Shown here: piece after piece, positions 40,120 to 53,715 of the stretch
How the letters are laid out: the number at the start of each line of letters is the position of its first letter
Numbering within the stretch: the first letter of the stretch is position 1
Source of the DNA: Vespa crabro
Lineage: Eukaryota; Arthropoda; Insecta; Hymenoptera; Vespidae
Reading direction: 5' to 3'
DNA: 64,000 bases
Assembly (NCBI RefSeq): GCF_910589235.1
Contig: NC_060955.1
Span: forward strand, 23,992,172 to 24,056,171
Translations under genes and position numbers: made by a program
Notes under the pieces: model-generated
Told to the model about the DNA's origin: nothing
What the model saw: the letters and a program-made list of their open reading frames with translations, nothing else
Database searches by the model: none

Positions 40120-40664
40120 CAAACTTTTTTAAGAAAGAAGGCGCGAATAAACTCGGACCAGCGTCTCGTCTCACTTTCTCTCCTTCGATACTCCCTATCA
40201 CTGTCCTCCTCTTCCAAGCTCCCATTCCTCCTCCCTCTCCTATATCCATCTCGTTGTACACGCTCTCGTTCGTCCGCTCGTTCGCTCTTTGGACGTTCGC
40301 CTTTTCAAAGTGTCAAGTGACAAACGGTCCCGCTAGCGAGTAGGCGTAGTCGTCGGGGTGGATATAATTTGTCAGGAAATCACCCAATTAGCCTCCCAGT
40401 TATGCGGCCCAACAGATTTAACCAATTAGTTTAGCTATGCGAGCCCTAATACATTTCCACGCCGCCGCCGGCAACTACCAGCCGCAGAGTCGCGTTCTCT
40501 CTCTCTCTCTCTCTCCCTCTCTCTCTCTGTTTGCTGCTCGATATTAGGCGGTTAGAGTATATACCTATATGCGGTTTGGATGCGGTATAAAGTCCTCGAC
40601 GATGACGAAGACGAGGAAGAACGTTTCGTTTATGCGTTCTCCTCTTCGAGACACGCGTGCTGCG

Positions 40665-40668
<4 letters not shown>

Positions 40669-40738
<70 letters not shown>
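40669..40738. repeat. (GA)n microsatellite, first of a pair
   Basis: 70-nt uninterrupted AG tract. A second tract of 58 nt lies 80 bp further on. Confidence 0.97.
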
Positions 40739-40741
<3 letters not shown>

Positions 40742-40814
40742 AAAAGAGTCTATCTATAGACCATGCTCGTGTGCACGTTTCGATACGACAAGGAAAATGC
40801 TCGTGTGAGATGAT

Positions 40815-40818
<4 letters not shown>

Positions 40819-40876
<58 letters not shown>
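40819..40876. repeat. (GA)n microsatellite, second of a pair
   Basis: 58-nt uninterrupted AG tract. Confidence 0.97.
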
Positions 40877-40881
<5 letters not shown>

Positions 40882-41515
40882 TAGGTGAGAGGAGAAAGAG
40901 AAGAGGAGGATGAGAGCTGGACCGAGAGCAGAGAGACGAAGCAATTTGTCTCCCTAATGAGATGTCACCCCATCCGTGCGCTCGCGCGTACTCGCGGCCA
41001 GTATAAGGAGGCGGTCCGAGACACGTTGGAACCGATCGACCAGAAATTGGCTGCCCTTCGCGACCGTTCTTCCTTTTCTTTTCTCTCTTTTTTTCTTCTT
41101 TTCCTTCTTCTTTTTTCCCCATCTCTTCTATTTCATGTTTTCTTTTTCCATCTTCTTTTCTTTTCTTTTCTTTTTGTCGATACAAAGATCTTTAAGTTCA
41201 GGTTTCTATTGAACTATTACGTGAGTTGAATCAATTGTACCAACTCGATAGTAATTAATATTGCCGTCAATTTTATTCCTGAATGAAAGTCTCCTTTAAA
41301 ATGAAATTACGATTGGAGTAGTATAGGACTGCATTGTAACGAAGAGAGATAATTAAAGTCCTCTTGCTAAATCGTCGCTTTCTCGTAAATACCGTCTTTC
41401 GATGTGGGTGGTTATCGAGAAGTGCTTTAATCGTCGAAACACGCTCGAGTGCTCCCGATCGGGCAAGATTATACATGGAACTGTTCCTCCTCCGAAAAGT
41501 GACATGGAGACGGAG

Positions 41516-41520
<5 letters not shown>

Positions 41521-41591
<71 letters not shown>
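41521..41591. repeat. (GA)n microsatellite
   Basis: 71-nt uninterrupted AG tract. With the tracts at 40.7, 40.85 and 41.7 kb it forms the densest GA cluster of the window. Confidence 0.97.
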
Positions 41592-41594
<3 letters not shown>

Positions 41595-41702
41595 CGACAA
41601 GAAGGACGGTCAATGGGAGCGAGCCGAAATACAGGATCGCTTCGGTCGATCCTAATTGAATCGTCCTTTGGCCTCTAAGCGATCGCAATTCCGCCTACCA
41701 TT

Positions 41703-41743
<41 letters not shown>

Positions 41744-44700
41744 TCGATCGACCCTCTTTCGAATCCACCCCCTTTCGGCTTTCTATTACGTGCAGCCTTC
41801 TCCGTAGAAATTTTACCAACAAGATTGTCTAGAGAAAAATAGAAACTATTTTTCAACGCATTTTCATATAATTGGAATACGATCTCATCTTTGACGAGGC
41901 TTCGCTAAAAAATAAATCGACCATTTCAAGAAGAAAAAAAAAACAGAAAAAAAAAGAAAAAGAAAATAAAACATTCCTATTTTGTGGTCTTCCACGAAAA
42001 AGTGACACGCATGAATAAGCTCGAAACATATTTCTTTCTACTAATTACGTTTTTAATGGAGGGTACAGTTTTCAGTTTATCTCGTGTCATGTGGTCACCG
42101 AATACCAGCCTAATTTTAGAGCGTTAAAACAGGGAAAAGAAATTTCTTGATTAAATTTTATTCCCTTCTACGATAAAAAAAAAAAAAAAAAAAAAAAAGA
42201 GATAGAAAAAATTTATTTGCATTTCTCCTATCAACTTTATAATATTCGTTCATTAACAAAATTGATGTGTACGCGGATCGAACGAAATTCCGATGTAACA
42301 GGATGGTATGTGGAACGAGACGCATTTTTGGGAATCGGCCGGGGGAAAATGAGGTTTCGAGAAAAACGGATTTGAAAGTCACGCGATAGTGTGCGCATTC
42401 CGATTTGCACGATCGTGCACGCTTGTTTGCGATATCGGCTGCATAAAGCCGATAACTCCGCATTGTTCGTCAAATTTTAACCTTCCACGAGATCATGAAA
42501 AAGCGAATATCGGTTTTTGCTCTTTTCCGAAATACAGTTTTCCCTATCGCTACTGCTTCAGCCATAACCTCCTCCCTCTTTCCACTTGTATTTCAAAATT
42601 TCTTTCCACGTACGTTGAAAATGATGCAACTTCCTCCTTTTGTAAAAATGATGAATTCTAAATGAGAGAAAAATATTTACATACATATGTACACCTACAA
42701 ACGTATATATACGCGCGTGCGCGTGTTTATGCGAATATGTAAAAAAGCGAAAAAAGCAAAGATTTAGAAGGTTAAAATAAATTAAACCGATTAGAATAAA
42801 GTCCACTTTCCTTTTATCGAAGGAGGGAGAGAGAGAGAGAGAGAGAGAGAGAAAATGACGGAAAACGACGATTCTCGGTCGCGTGGCCAAAGAACGAAAG
42901 GCGGTGGGAGAGGGGATCTGGACGATCGTAGTCGTTCTCCCCTTTGTTTTCGAATCAGCCTCGTTTGCGGACGCGGGGTATTAAATTAATGTAGTCGACT
43001 CCGTAGCCGGCGATTAAACAAAGGGTGAAAATCGAGCACCCTCGTAACTACCCCCACTACTCTCCATTCGTTTTCTCATTCCTCTTACTAGACGCAACCA
43101 AAATGAACGAAGAGAGACACATAGAGAGCATTACAAAAGAATGAAGAGAATAAGAAATATACATCGAAAGGGTTCGTCGTCGTTGTTACCTGTACCTAAC
43201 GCAGATTTACGCGTCGGCACCCGTCCTATTACCTCGACGAGGCAACAACAGCGGCAATGGCAATGGCAACGGTAACGGCAACGACTGAACCGACAGTATA
43301 ATGTACTCACACGCACGCGTACTTGGTACAAGAGACACGAGCAACGAGTGTCCAAGTGTTGGTGCGGAATCGTGTGGGGTGGCCGGCCGGCTTCGTCCGT
43401 TGAATGCGGTTTAATATTAATGGGAACCGATGATAAGCAGCGCAAACAAGCGTCGAGTCTCCCGGGAGAGATCTACCTTCTGTTACTCGCGTGCAACAGA
43501 CCCACACATAAACGGACTCATCGCGTATACACGAACACAGAAACGTTGCTTACAGCGTGAGTTCTCTATCTATATACGTTCGCATGATGACGCAGTATAT
43601 AGCGTCTATTCGACGGAGAAGGAACCTCAGAGGCATTGCGTTTGCGGCAGGGTAGGGCACGCGAAACCGTCTTTACACCGGGGAAGAAGGGCCCCTTAAC
43701 GTCCTTCGCGCTGATCATTTAGGCGCGCGCGCGCGAATCTACCCCTAACTGCTACCACCTAGCGGGACGAATGCGCGTAAACGACGGGGAGGGGAGTCGA
43801 TCGTTTGCCAGTACTTACTTTGAATGTTATCCGGTAAAGGGAGAGAGGGTAAATGGGGGGTGGGCTTTTGGAGAAGCCACGAGTTTCCGAGTCTCTCTCT
43901 TTCGTGTATATACACACGCACATTTACACACACAGAGGCGCAGAGATACACACACTTTAGCGATGGATGGATTTCTCTTCTAACATCGAACTACTCTCTT
44001 CGTGTACCGACTCATTCCAATCCGAGGCTTCGACCGCCGAGCGAGTGTTTGCACGGCAAATTAGAAAACGATCGACGAGCGACTCGCCAAAGGGAATCAT
44101 GTGGGGGGTTGCGCGCTCCTGTTTCCGCTCATTGCTCTCGTCCGACGTTTCGGATACTTTTCTCGAAGGATCTCACTCGAGGAGTCGAGACGTTCTCCGT
44201 TTATGCGTAACTTTCCTCTTCCTTTTCATCACGACCGGGTTGCTACGATTTTCTCGACAAATTCAAATGGAATAATTCGAATTGGAGAAAGAGATAATTC
44301 GAGTTTAAAATCGAAAAAGTCAGGCTTGAATATTTCACGGATGGCGAATTTTCGAGAGACTGGCGAAGGTGGGTGAAAAATGAGAGAAACGAAAAGACCG
44401 AAAAAACGTGTATGGCGTTGAGGGTAGAAGAGGAAGACGAGAGAGAGAGAGAGAGAGAGAGAGAAGCGTTGGTACAGCGAGGCTCATATCGTATTAATAG
44501 GCAATCCGGGCAGCCGAGGGGTGTCATAAACTCAAACCCCTAATACTCGCCTAAACTACCTCGGTTAAATAATGGAATCCCTATTCCCACTCGTCGTCCT
44601 CCTCCTCTTTCCCCTTTGCCCCATCCTCTCTCTCTCTCTCTCTCTCTTTCAACGATCCATCTCTCTCTCTCTCTCTCTCTCTCTCCTTCCTCTAGAGTTT

Positions 44701-45583
44701 CTCTCGTCGTCCAAAATTTCCTCGTTTCTCGATTATGTCGGTCTCCCACCACGAGAACTTGTCCGGGAGGACGTCCACCATCCGGGAGGAAAGCGTCTGC
44801 CTCGTTGAGAGGACCGAACGATGATCACGTAAATTAGTGCCGACGTACGGGCAATCACCATGCTTGAACGATCTTGTTCGCGCTAGTACGTAGCTTCTAA
44901 TACTAATCGAGGTCGTTTCTGGATCATCTTCACCTTTGCGGATTATCCTAGAAGATTTTGTGAAACGTTTGCTGACGTTTAATATTTATTACGAACTCTT
45001 GACGTTTGTATTATCAGCTCTCCGATTCGTATAATATTTTCTCTCTAAAAATAACTCAACATATATATACGAAAAGAAATCTCTCTTTCTCAAAATGTCG
45101 TCATAATTACATCAACGAGCGTATAATTTTATCTCGATAAAATTGAGATGTTATTGAATCAGAGAGTATCCCGTGAATTTTTCATATTTTAAATCCTCGA
45201 ATACCTTCTACTTTCTTTTTTACAAATGCAGTAACACGTAGACTGTATTATTTGACCAAGTTACAAATTGATTTGACTCGCGGGAAAGCATGACAAATTT
45301 CTTTTTCTTTCGTTGACTCAGCGATCTAAATAAAAATAAAGGAAAAGAAAAGAAAAACAAAAACATCAGAAAACATAAGAAAAAGAAAGAATAAAAAAAG
45401 AAGAAGAGAAAACATATTAGAGAAATATAAATAAATTTCAGCATTTAAACTGAAACTCAAAAAATAAAGGCATCGCGTTCCTGTACGTCGGTCTGTGCGT
45501 TAAATAAAACGAATGAAAATTTCCTCCTCGGACGTTGTCGTCCATTTATTTCTTCTTTTTTCGCTATATTTTTATCTTCTTTT

Positions 45584-45586
<3 letters not shown>

Positions 45587-45636
<50 letters not shown>
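45587..45636. repeat. (CT)n microsatellite
   Basis: 50-nt uninterrupted CT tract. Confidence 0.97.
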
Positions 45637-45642
<6 letters not shown>

Positions 45643-46481
45643 GCTCTTTGACACGTTGCTCGCAACTCTCGACGCTCGACTCTACTGCTTCCGTATGCAT
45701 GCGACTCCTCCTCTGTAGCGAGACTAAAGACTCTTTGGTCGCGGTGCTTGTATTAAAAGTTCAAAAGCTTAATTAAGTTGTTTGCACGAGAATTCGGTTT
45801 GCTATGGTAGTCGCTGCTACAACTATATACCGTCGACGCCCGCTTTGAGTATCCTGTTTCTTCTACCTGGAGTCGATTTTTAACGCGCGAATATTTGAAA
45901 TTATCTCGTTATCTTTTATTTTCCTTTTTTTTTTATTTTATTTCATTTATTTTCACTCTCCTTCTTCTTCTTTTTCAAGAGAGAGAGAGAGAGAGAGAGG
46001 AAGAGAGAGTATACAACGATCCGATGACAAATTCTTTTTCAGTAAAAGAAAGGAAAATTTGAAAAAAAAAGAAAAAGAAATCTAATTAAAAAAGACAACT
46101 CAAATAAGTAAATATACACAACGAGAGTAACAAACAATTCCGTCTTACTCTTTCGGAAGCGTCGATCGCGATTTTCGAAGCACTCTGGGATTTCACTTCT
46201 TTCCTTTTATACACATTACCTATATACAACTGAGCGAGTAATCGTTAGGACGTAGCGGAGACCAGATAAGAGCATCGATTGTCCTTGTCTCTCCCTCCCT
46301 CTCTCTCTGTCTCTCTTTCTTTGGACCTTATCCCACTGACTCGAAAAAGCACAGAATCCAAGAGGATTTCCTCGGTATCGTCTTATCCACGTCGACTTCT
46401 GCGTGACTAGAGAAAGGCTGAGTGATTCTCGATGAACCGTAACCGGTCAAAATCGCCTCTCTCTATCTATTTCTATCTATC

Positions 46482-46483
<2 letters not shown>

Positions 46484-46531
<48 letters not shown>
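46484..46531. repeat. (AT)24 microsatellite
   Basis: 48-nt uninterrupted AT tract flanked by TCTA units. Confidence 0.97.
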
Positions 46532-46537
<6 letters not shown>

Positions 46538-47033
46538 CACTTGTCTATCTGTTCCTGTTATAAGCGTAAAAAATCCCAAGATCGAGGATTTTAGTTTCCG
46601 TTAATTATTTTTCTACGCGCGCACCTCGAACGATTAAGAAATGTTTTGCAATATTGTAGTAAAATTATCGTTTGTTTTCATAATCCTGATACTGACTGAA
46701 ATATTGTCAGGAGAAATAGTATGCGTAGAGCATAAATAAATTTAGTGATTAATTATGTATGCTTCATTCTTCCTAATTATTTTCGACGACCTCCCGGTAT
46801 CCAATTTCTCCTGTATCCTACAACCTGTCTCTATCTATAGGTATCTGTTTCTCTTTCTCTTACTCTTTTCCTTTCTGCCATACTTCGAGTCGAATCCCCA
46901 GCCTTCATCTACATGCCGTCGATCTAAATCGGCTTAGAACGGAGTACTGCTTTAATGCGAACCTTAATGGACGGAAATAACGAGCGTTACAAGGAGAGAA
47001 ACGCGAAAGGAGTTATCGCGAAGTGGAGTAATA

Positions 47034-47097
47034 GTACTACTACCACTACTACTACTATTACTAGTATTACTGCTACTATTAGTAGTAGTAGTAGTAA
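47034..47097. repeat. Inverted triplet array (ACT)n...(AGT)n
   Basis: ACT units switch to AGT units within 64 bp, so ACTACTACTACT on the left can pair with AGTAGTAGTAGT on the right across an imperfect TTACTAGTATTACTGCT centre. Confidence 0.85.
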
Positions 47098-47917
47098 CTC
47101 CTAGCCAAATCGATTTTTATTTCTCTCTCCCTCTCCCTCTCTCTCTCTCTTTTCTCTTCCATGTGAAAATATACTTTCAGAGTTAATCTGGCTTGATAAT
47201 CTGACTTGACATACGTTGATTTAAGTCAACGTTGTTGGCCAATTTTATATTGGCTTGAATATCAGACGATTGCGAGAACATACGATAATTGTAATTTCTA
47301 AATCGTTTGGAAAAATAAATATAGCTAGATGAAAAATCGTTGAGAATATATTTCACTGTTAGTCAACGTGTTTCGTTCACGAGGCAGACAACGAGATCGT
47401 CTCAATCAAAATATCGTCAAGACGATTCAAATCACAAACGTCGTAACAGTCTTTCTCTCTTTCTCTTTCTCACTCTCTCTTTCTCGTTTGCTCCGATTTC
47501 CGAAGGAGCTCAGTCGTAAGGCAGACGAAAGTAACGGCATGGAAAAGTAGTCGGAAATCGTAAAGTGCTCGACACCTCGATCCTCCTGGACAAATAAGAC
47601 GGCGCGAGTGGGAGAAGTGGAAGGAAAAGAAGAAGAAGTAGAAGGAAAGGGATAAAGAGAGACAGAAAAAAAACGAAAAAGAGAAGGAGGAGGAGATACA
47701 GTAAAACGGATGGATGGCACGGTGGTTCCGAGTTGACTTCCATTCAAGTTCTTCGCGAAGGAGGAGTAATAGCTAAAGAGAGAGATAGATAGATAGAGAT
47801 AGATAGAGAGAGGAGGGGGAGGGAGAGAAGGGAGAGAGTGAACTCGGGGAGGCAGCTAAATAATAATTCTCACTTAACTAACTCGGTTAACTAGCTTCGT
47901 CGGAGCTAATAATAAAG

Positions 47918-47918
<1 letters not shown>

Positions 47919-47968
<50 letters not shown>
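47919..47968. repeat. (GTC)16 microsatellite
   Basis: 50 nt of uninterrupted GTC/CGT triplets in noncoding DNA. Confidence 0.96.
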
Positions 47969-47969
<1 letters not shown>

Positions 47970-50575
47970 AGTAAGAGGAGGTGGAAGTGGAGGAGGAGAA
48001 AGAGGAAAAGATGGAAGGGGATGCTTTTCGTGAGGGCACCCTGTCGTTGACGAGGAGGGGACGGACGGCCGCGAAGCGAGTCGAGGTCTGAAGTCAATTT
48101 GTCGGGGAATGCGTTGGCAACACGTGCGGCAACTATTCGCTTCTTTTACCAACGTCCATCCTTCTTCTCTTTCGTCTACCAACTCTCTCTCTCTCTCTCT
48201 CTCTGTTGCTCTCTTTCTACCTCTGTCTTGCCTAGGTTCTTCAAAAAAAAGGCAAAAAAGAGACAGAGAAGCTGGTCGAGTAAATGAGAAAACGAAGAAC
48301 CGAAGATTCTTCAAACTAGAGTTTGGCTCACGATTTTAATACTCTTAAACTAATGAATCTTAAAGAATAATTATCAAGACGTACGTCGGATATCGACGTT
48401 ATCTAGTTAATTTCTTTTCAAAGGCAAAAGGCCTATGACGATTTCAGAGAAGGGACACGCGTGACCCTGCCGAAGCATTCGGTTGTTCTGGGACGGTCCA
48501 CAGGCCGCCCACCGTCCTTGCCACTACGTAGGTATCCACTTATAAACACGACCCTACTTACTCTTTCCGTAGTCCTGGCCTCGTAGGATTCGCGTCAGAG
48601 CGGTAAAAGGGTAGATAGATACACGGCACGGTATTAGTAGGTATTAGGTGTTGGCCTGAGAACTGGTGCACGTGTTGGCGAGGAATCCCATCCCTCCTGC
48701 GAGTTCGGATAATTCTTTAAGTGCTTCCTTTCCCCTTACTCCCATACATCCTTCTCCACCATCGTCTCCTCCATCACCACCCTCAGCTTCGTCTCCACCT
48801 CCAGCTTGCTCCTTCTCTCTCTCTCTCTCTTTCTCTGGTCCTCCTCCTCCTCCTCCTTCTTCTTCTTCTTCTTCTTCGAAGCATCACACTTACCCGCCGG
48901 CCGATCCTCGATCTCGACCTAAACCTCCTCCCTTTTCCTCTCGACTACCCCTCTCTCTTCCTTGTCCGTGATGCGCTCGCGGTGCCACTTTGAGATCTAT
49001 ATACGACCACTCCTTTTTCTTTCTTTCTTTCCTTCCTTCCTTCTTTCTTTCTATATTTTTCTCTATCTCCCTTTCTCTTGGCCTTTGTCGCCTTGGAACC
49101 GCAACGCGACGTTTCGATCGCACTATTTTTTTTTCAATCGACTCCCCCTCTGATCGACGACCTCTTGCTACCTCTGAAATTGAAATAATGTACATGATCG
49201 TTATTAATGGCTCAAAAGATTTTTATGATGGAAGAAATGATGTTATATTCTCGAAGGAGAAATGATTATCGATCGTTTGGCAAATTAACTTTTTAAAATG
49301 ACGAAACGGTCAAATCCTGATCGATGTAATCGTTCGAGAGAACGTTCTTCCTGTAAGAAAATTTTCCGCCAGACTCAAGGAGGACTCGAGTTTGTCGGCA
49401 AGGACATCCAAGAGAATCATTAAAAGGGGTGAACACGACGAGGTTCCGTGCGGAAAAGTCAACGAACCGTTCGAAGGTTTTCGAACATCTGGATGAAATT
49501 AAGCCGAACGGTTCTTCCGCAGACTCGCTGTCTCCGTCCGTTCTCTCTCTCTCTCTCTCTCTCTTTCTTCTCCTTGAAAATGACGTTCTCTTCTTTGTAT
49601 ATTCGCGGTGATGCCCTTCGACGCGAGTAGTTAAGATACTAATTAGTAATTAAGTAGAGTGAAACTAGTTAAGGAACTTGTCCATGTTATTACCGCGTGC
49701 TATTCTTGTCGAGGATTATACGAATTCTTCTCGAGGAAAACGCTCGAACGCGTAAAATCAGATTATTGTTATTATTCGTTGAAATAATTTTCGAAACGAA
49801 TAAAGAATTTTATAACGATTTGAAAACAATTCGCAATAAACGGAATGCGTACGACTAATCGTGAAAAATAAATTTCGCAAAGATCGACGATCTCTAGGTT
49901 AAACGTTTATACGATCTAATGAAGCATTAATTCACCAACTAAATTACGCGTCAAATACAATTTGATCGTTTCAAATGGATATGCAATTCCAATTATCGCA
50001 ATAGGTACGAAGGAACGACGAAAAATAAAATATGTATAGAGGTATATGAAATAATATTATTAGGAAAATGTTCTCATTCGGTATACGTACCTACGTACAT
50101 ACATCTACGCACGAAAGGAATAGAGAAACGTTAAAGACATCCGTACGTAAAGGTAAACCAAGACGAACTGCGTATCCGTGTTGACATTCGACGTGTACTG
50201 TAAAACAAACATCCCGATCAATTTCTGTTTATCGAACGACGTCGATTGTAAACACATAATCGATTCGAAAGAAATATTACAAATACTAATGACGCGAAAT
50301 CGTTTTAGAAACGATTACGCGTTAGATCAAGAAACTTATTAATAAACCAAATACAGATTATTTTAAACTATACTCAACTTATCGAATATACCGACAGATT
50401 TCTATCTTCTGTACGTACATAGATACGTAGATACTAGATTTATAACGAATAAAAAAAAAAGCAAATAAAAAACAAAAAAAATACGATGATGAACGATAGT
50501 GCAAAAACTTGTCGACGATGTAACTCTCTTTGCTTTTGCAAACGTATTTTAATTCGCAGTGGTGGAGAATTGACT

Positions 50576-50576
50576 A

Positions 50577-50603
<27 letters not shown>
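50576..50603. repeat. A28 homopolymer
   Basis: 28 consecutive A, followed by GAACACACACG. No retroposon body or target duplication was recognised beside it. Confidence 0.95.
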
Positions 50604-50607
<4 letters not shown>

Positions 50608-51639
50608 ACACACGCACACACAAATAGAAGGAAGAAAGAAAAAAAGCAAAATACGAGAATTCTCGAAACAATTGGTATCGAAATTCAACGTTTCTAAGGG
50701 TCGAAACGAGAATAACTACGACGATGTTGAGCCACAATAAACAAGAGTAACGAGAAAGAGTATAGGAAAAGTAGGAGGAGAAAGAGAAGGAAAAGTACAC
50801 GTAGGAGGTGAAAAGCGTTCGAAGCAATCGTCGAAAAATCCGCTTGGAAATTTTCGACCGGATATGGTATCCCGCGACGCGAATAAAAATGCTTGGTCTT
50901 GCGATCGAAAACAATCGTTCTCGTGTGTCAGTATCTCGACAACAACGCGAGCGTCGTTTCGATATTACGTCAAAATAGGAGAACGAGAAAGTTATGGTAC
51001 GTTTTTATACGTCTATGTATACCAACATACACATGCGTACGTGACGCAAAAGGGCAAACGCGTTACGAAATGTATATGTAATTATTTTTCTCGAGCGTTC
51101 GCTCATATCGACGATGAGGATGAAAGAGGGAGTGACGAAAAAAAAGAGAAGGAGAAAGAGGAGGCGGGAGAAGGAGGAGAAGCAGAACGAGAGGAAAAAG
51201 ATGAAAAAGAGAGAGGTCTCGCGATTGCGTTTCTCGAGTAAATAGCTGAGTCGAACGATAGATAGAAAAAGAAATAAAGAAAGAATGGAAGGAGAAAAAA
51301 CGGAAGAAGGATGGAAAGAGAGAGAGATCGAAAGAGATAGACAGAGAGAGAGGGAGAGAGAGAGAGAGAGGGAGAGAGAGAATATAAAAGGAGATGGCTG
51401 GGCGAGAAGAAAAGAAAAGGAGAACGAGAGTGTCGTTACTAGCTGGTAGCTGGGCGTGGAAACTAAAGCCATGTTATGTCGTGGGTATACATTTTCCACG
51501 GGATCGTATCCAGGGAGGCGAGGAAGAAGGAGAGGAGGAGCAAGGAGGAAAAAGAGGAGTAGGAGTAGAAGCGTACAACGCGACAATTGCCGAATGCGGC
51601 AATTCGCGCGAATCGCGTGCGGGGACTTAGCTATCGTTA

Positions 51640-51641
<2 letters not shown>

Positions 51642-51684
<43 letters not shown>
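51642..51684. repeat. (CT)n microsatellite
   Basis: 43-nt uninterrupted CT tract. Confidence 0.96.
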
Positions 51685-51685
<1 letters not shown>

Positions 51686-52102
51686 GCTACGAAGTAGACC
51701 GGGTGAAAACGAGGTAGTACTACTACGAGCGTTTGTATAGATACGGCCCTGCGGCGGTGGTTTGTAATATTATGATAACCCTGGCTGGCTCTCTCCTCCT
51801 CTTTCACCTCCTCTTCCTCCTTCATCCCTCTCCTCCCTATGCCAGCCAGACCGCCAGCCAGCCTCCCTCTTTCTCCCTCTCGCTTTAGCAGCCTCGTTTC
51901 CCTCCTACAACGGACCAGGCTGCGCGCCCACCCTCTTTCAGCGGCCATGTTGCCGGGAAATATGATTATTGTTATTATTTGCACCCTCCTTCGGCCGTAT
52001 CCTCCTGACTCCTCATCTCTTCGTGGCAACTCTCCCCCGCTAATACCGTTCTCCCTCTCTCGACATGCGAATCTCCACCACCTCCACCCCCTTTCCCGGT
52101 TC

Positions 52103-52107
<5 letters not shown>

Positions 52108-52142
<35 letters not shown>
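52108..52142. repeat. (CT)n microsatellite
   Basis: 35-nt CT tract inside a pyrimidine-rich kilobase (51.8-52.8 kb). Confidence 0.95.
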
Positions 52143-52149
<7 letters not shown>

Positions 52150-52352
52150 TCTCTCGATATTCTCGACTCACCCATCCGACTTGATTCTACTCCTCTCATC
52201 CTACTATTCCTTCTTCGCTTTCCCGTCCTTGCTCGTCGACGAATTGAGAGGAAACGAACGAGAACAGGGCCGAAGCAACCACCCGTCAACCGATTCCCTC
52301 TCTTTCCTCTCTCTCTCTCTTGCCCTCTCTCACTCTGTTTCTTCCTCACGAG

Positions 52353-52374
52353 TGCGCGCGCGCGCGCGCGCGCG
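52353..52374. repeat. (GC)11 alternating tract
   Basis: 22 nt of strictly alternating G and C, the classic Z-DNA-forming sequence. Confidence 0.95.
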
Positions 52375-53705
52375 ATCTCGCTTTTGCGGCTACTCGCAAA
52401 ACTTTACAACGCAGAATGCCATCTCTGCATCGCACTTTTCTGCTCACTCCCTTTTTCCTCTCCTTATCCTTCGTACATTCGCTCTTTCATTCTTCCTGAA
52501 CCAACCGTTCCTTCTCGCTCAACCCCCGGACGCTCTTCTCGCGCTCGTTCTTTGCTTTCCTTTTTTCTTTTCTCCAATTTTTATCTCCTGTTCTTTTTTT
52601 CTCGCTCTTCTTGTTTTTTTCCCTCCCGCATTCCCTGCGGAAACGTTTCATCGACCGAGTTCTCGACCACGGCGCTCGCCCTTCCATCCCTTTTCTTTTT
52701 TCCATTTTTTTTTTCTTCTTTTATTTCGTTTTTGTCTCTTTTCTTTCTTTCTTCTTTCTTCCCTTCCTTCCTTCTTTCTTTCTTTCCTTGCCGATTTTCT
52801 CACCAATGGCATTATCTCCATAATGATTAATTACATTTAATCGATACTTAACGATTAATTAATACGTCCGAGCTAATTTTTCTCTGAACAGCTTTACGAT
52901 GGATCCGGACGGATGGCTTAGAAGAGTGATCGCATACGGTCTCGAGCGTGAAGTGAGAAGAAATAAAATGTAGAAAAAAAGAGAGCAAAAAGAAGTGAAA
53001 AAGAAAAATAAAAAAAAAAAAAAAAAAGAAAAAATAAAAAAAAAGGACGACGGCGGATTCGTCGTTAATGAAAACGTCAGAGATAGATAGTACGCGTAGT
53101 CGGTATTAAACGGATTCCGATTCGCTGCCATAGCGAATCGGTGACTCCTCGTTGCAGAGGTACGCGTAATTCTCTGTAAACTCGACTAATCGTGTTATTC
53201 GAGCTCCTCACGAGAGCGAGCTACGCTCATCGCTGATGTATCACATAGAGAGACGAATAGAGAAGAGGAGATAGCTATGTACCTATCTCCACATACATAC
53301 ATACGTAGAATACGCACGAATAGTAACATACGTATGCAGGTAGACGCGTACGTCGAAGAGAAGATACAGAGAAAGAGAAAAGAAGACTTTTGCTTGACAT
53401 TGTAAGAAAGAGATATCGCGAATGTGGTCGTACTATCGTTGGTAGTAGTCTAGCAAGAGTCGCGGTAATAAATGGGCAACACGAGCGCTTATAAGGGGTA
53501 GGTAATCTAAAGCTTTCGAGGCGAAGGCGCATCGGAGAAAGGAGCTGAACGTGAAAGGAACTCGCGAGGGGGTTGAATGGGTGTGGAAGGAGAGGAACAG
53601 AGAAAGGTAGGTAGATAGATAGGGAGAGAGAGAAAAGCGTGGTAGTGGTGGGATCCGGAGTAAGGGTGGTTACGGCGAGGGTGTGAGATAAGGTATAAGG
53701 TGGGT

Positions 53706-53715
53706 AAGATGGCGG
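53706..53715 (-). promoter_or_regulatory. CCGCCATCTT (YY1/Pho-like site)
   Basis: AAGATGGCGG on plus. It sits in a GC-rich unique patch within the slou-HtrA2 interval. Confidence 0.4.

Noticed and set aside
50576..50603. A28 (and T28 at 58456-58483) as retroposon tails
   Set aside because: No body, internal promoter or flanking target duplication recognised; plain homopolymers are sufficient.
51839..52840. 333-codon open frame, plus strand
   Set aside because: Composed of Ser/Leu/Phe/Pro runs in CT-rich DNA. TAA, TAG and TGA all need purines, so polypyrimidine DNA is open in every frame. No domain, codon signal or splice pattern.
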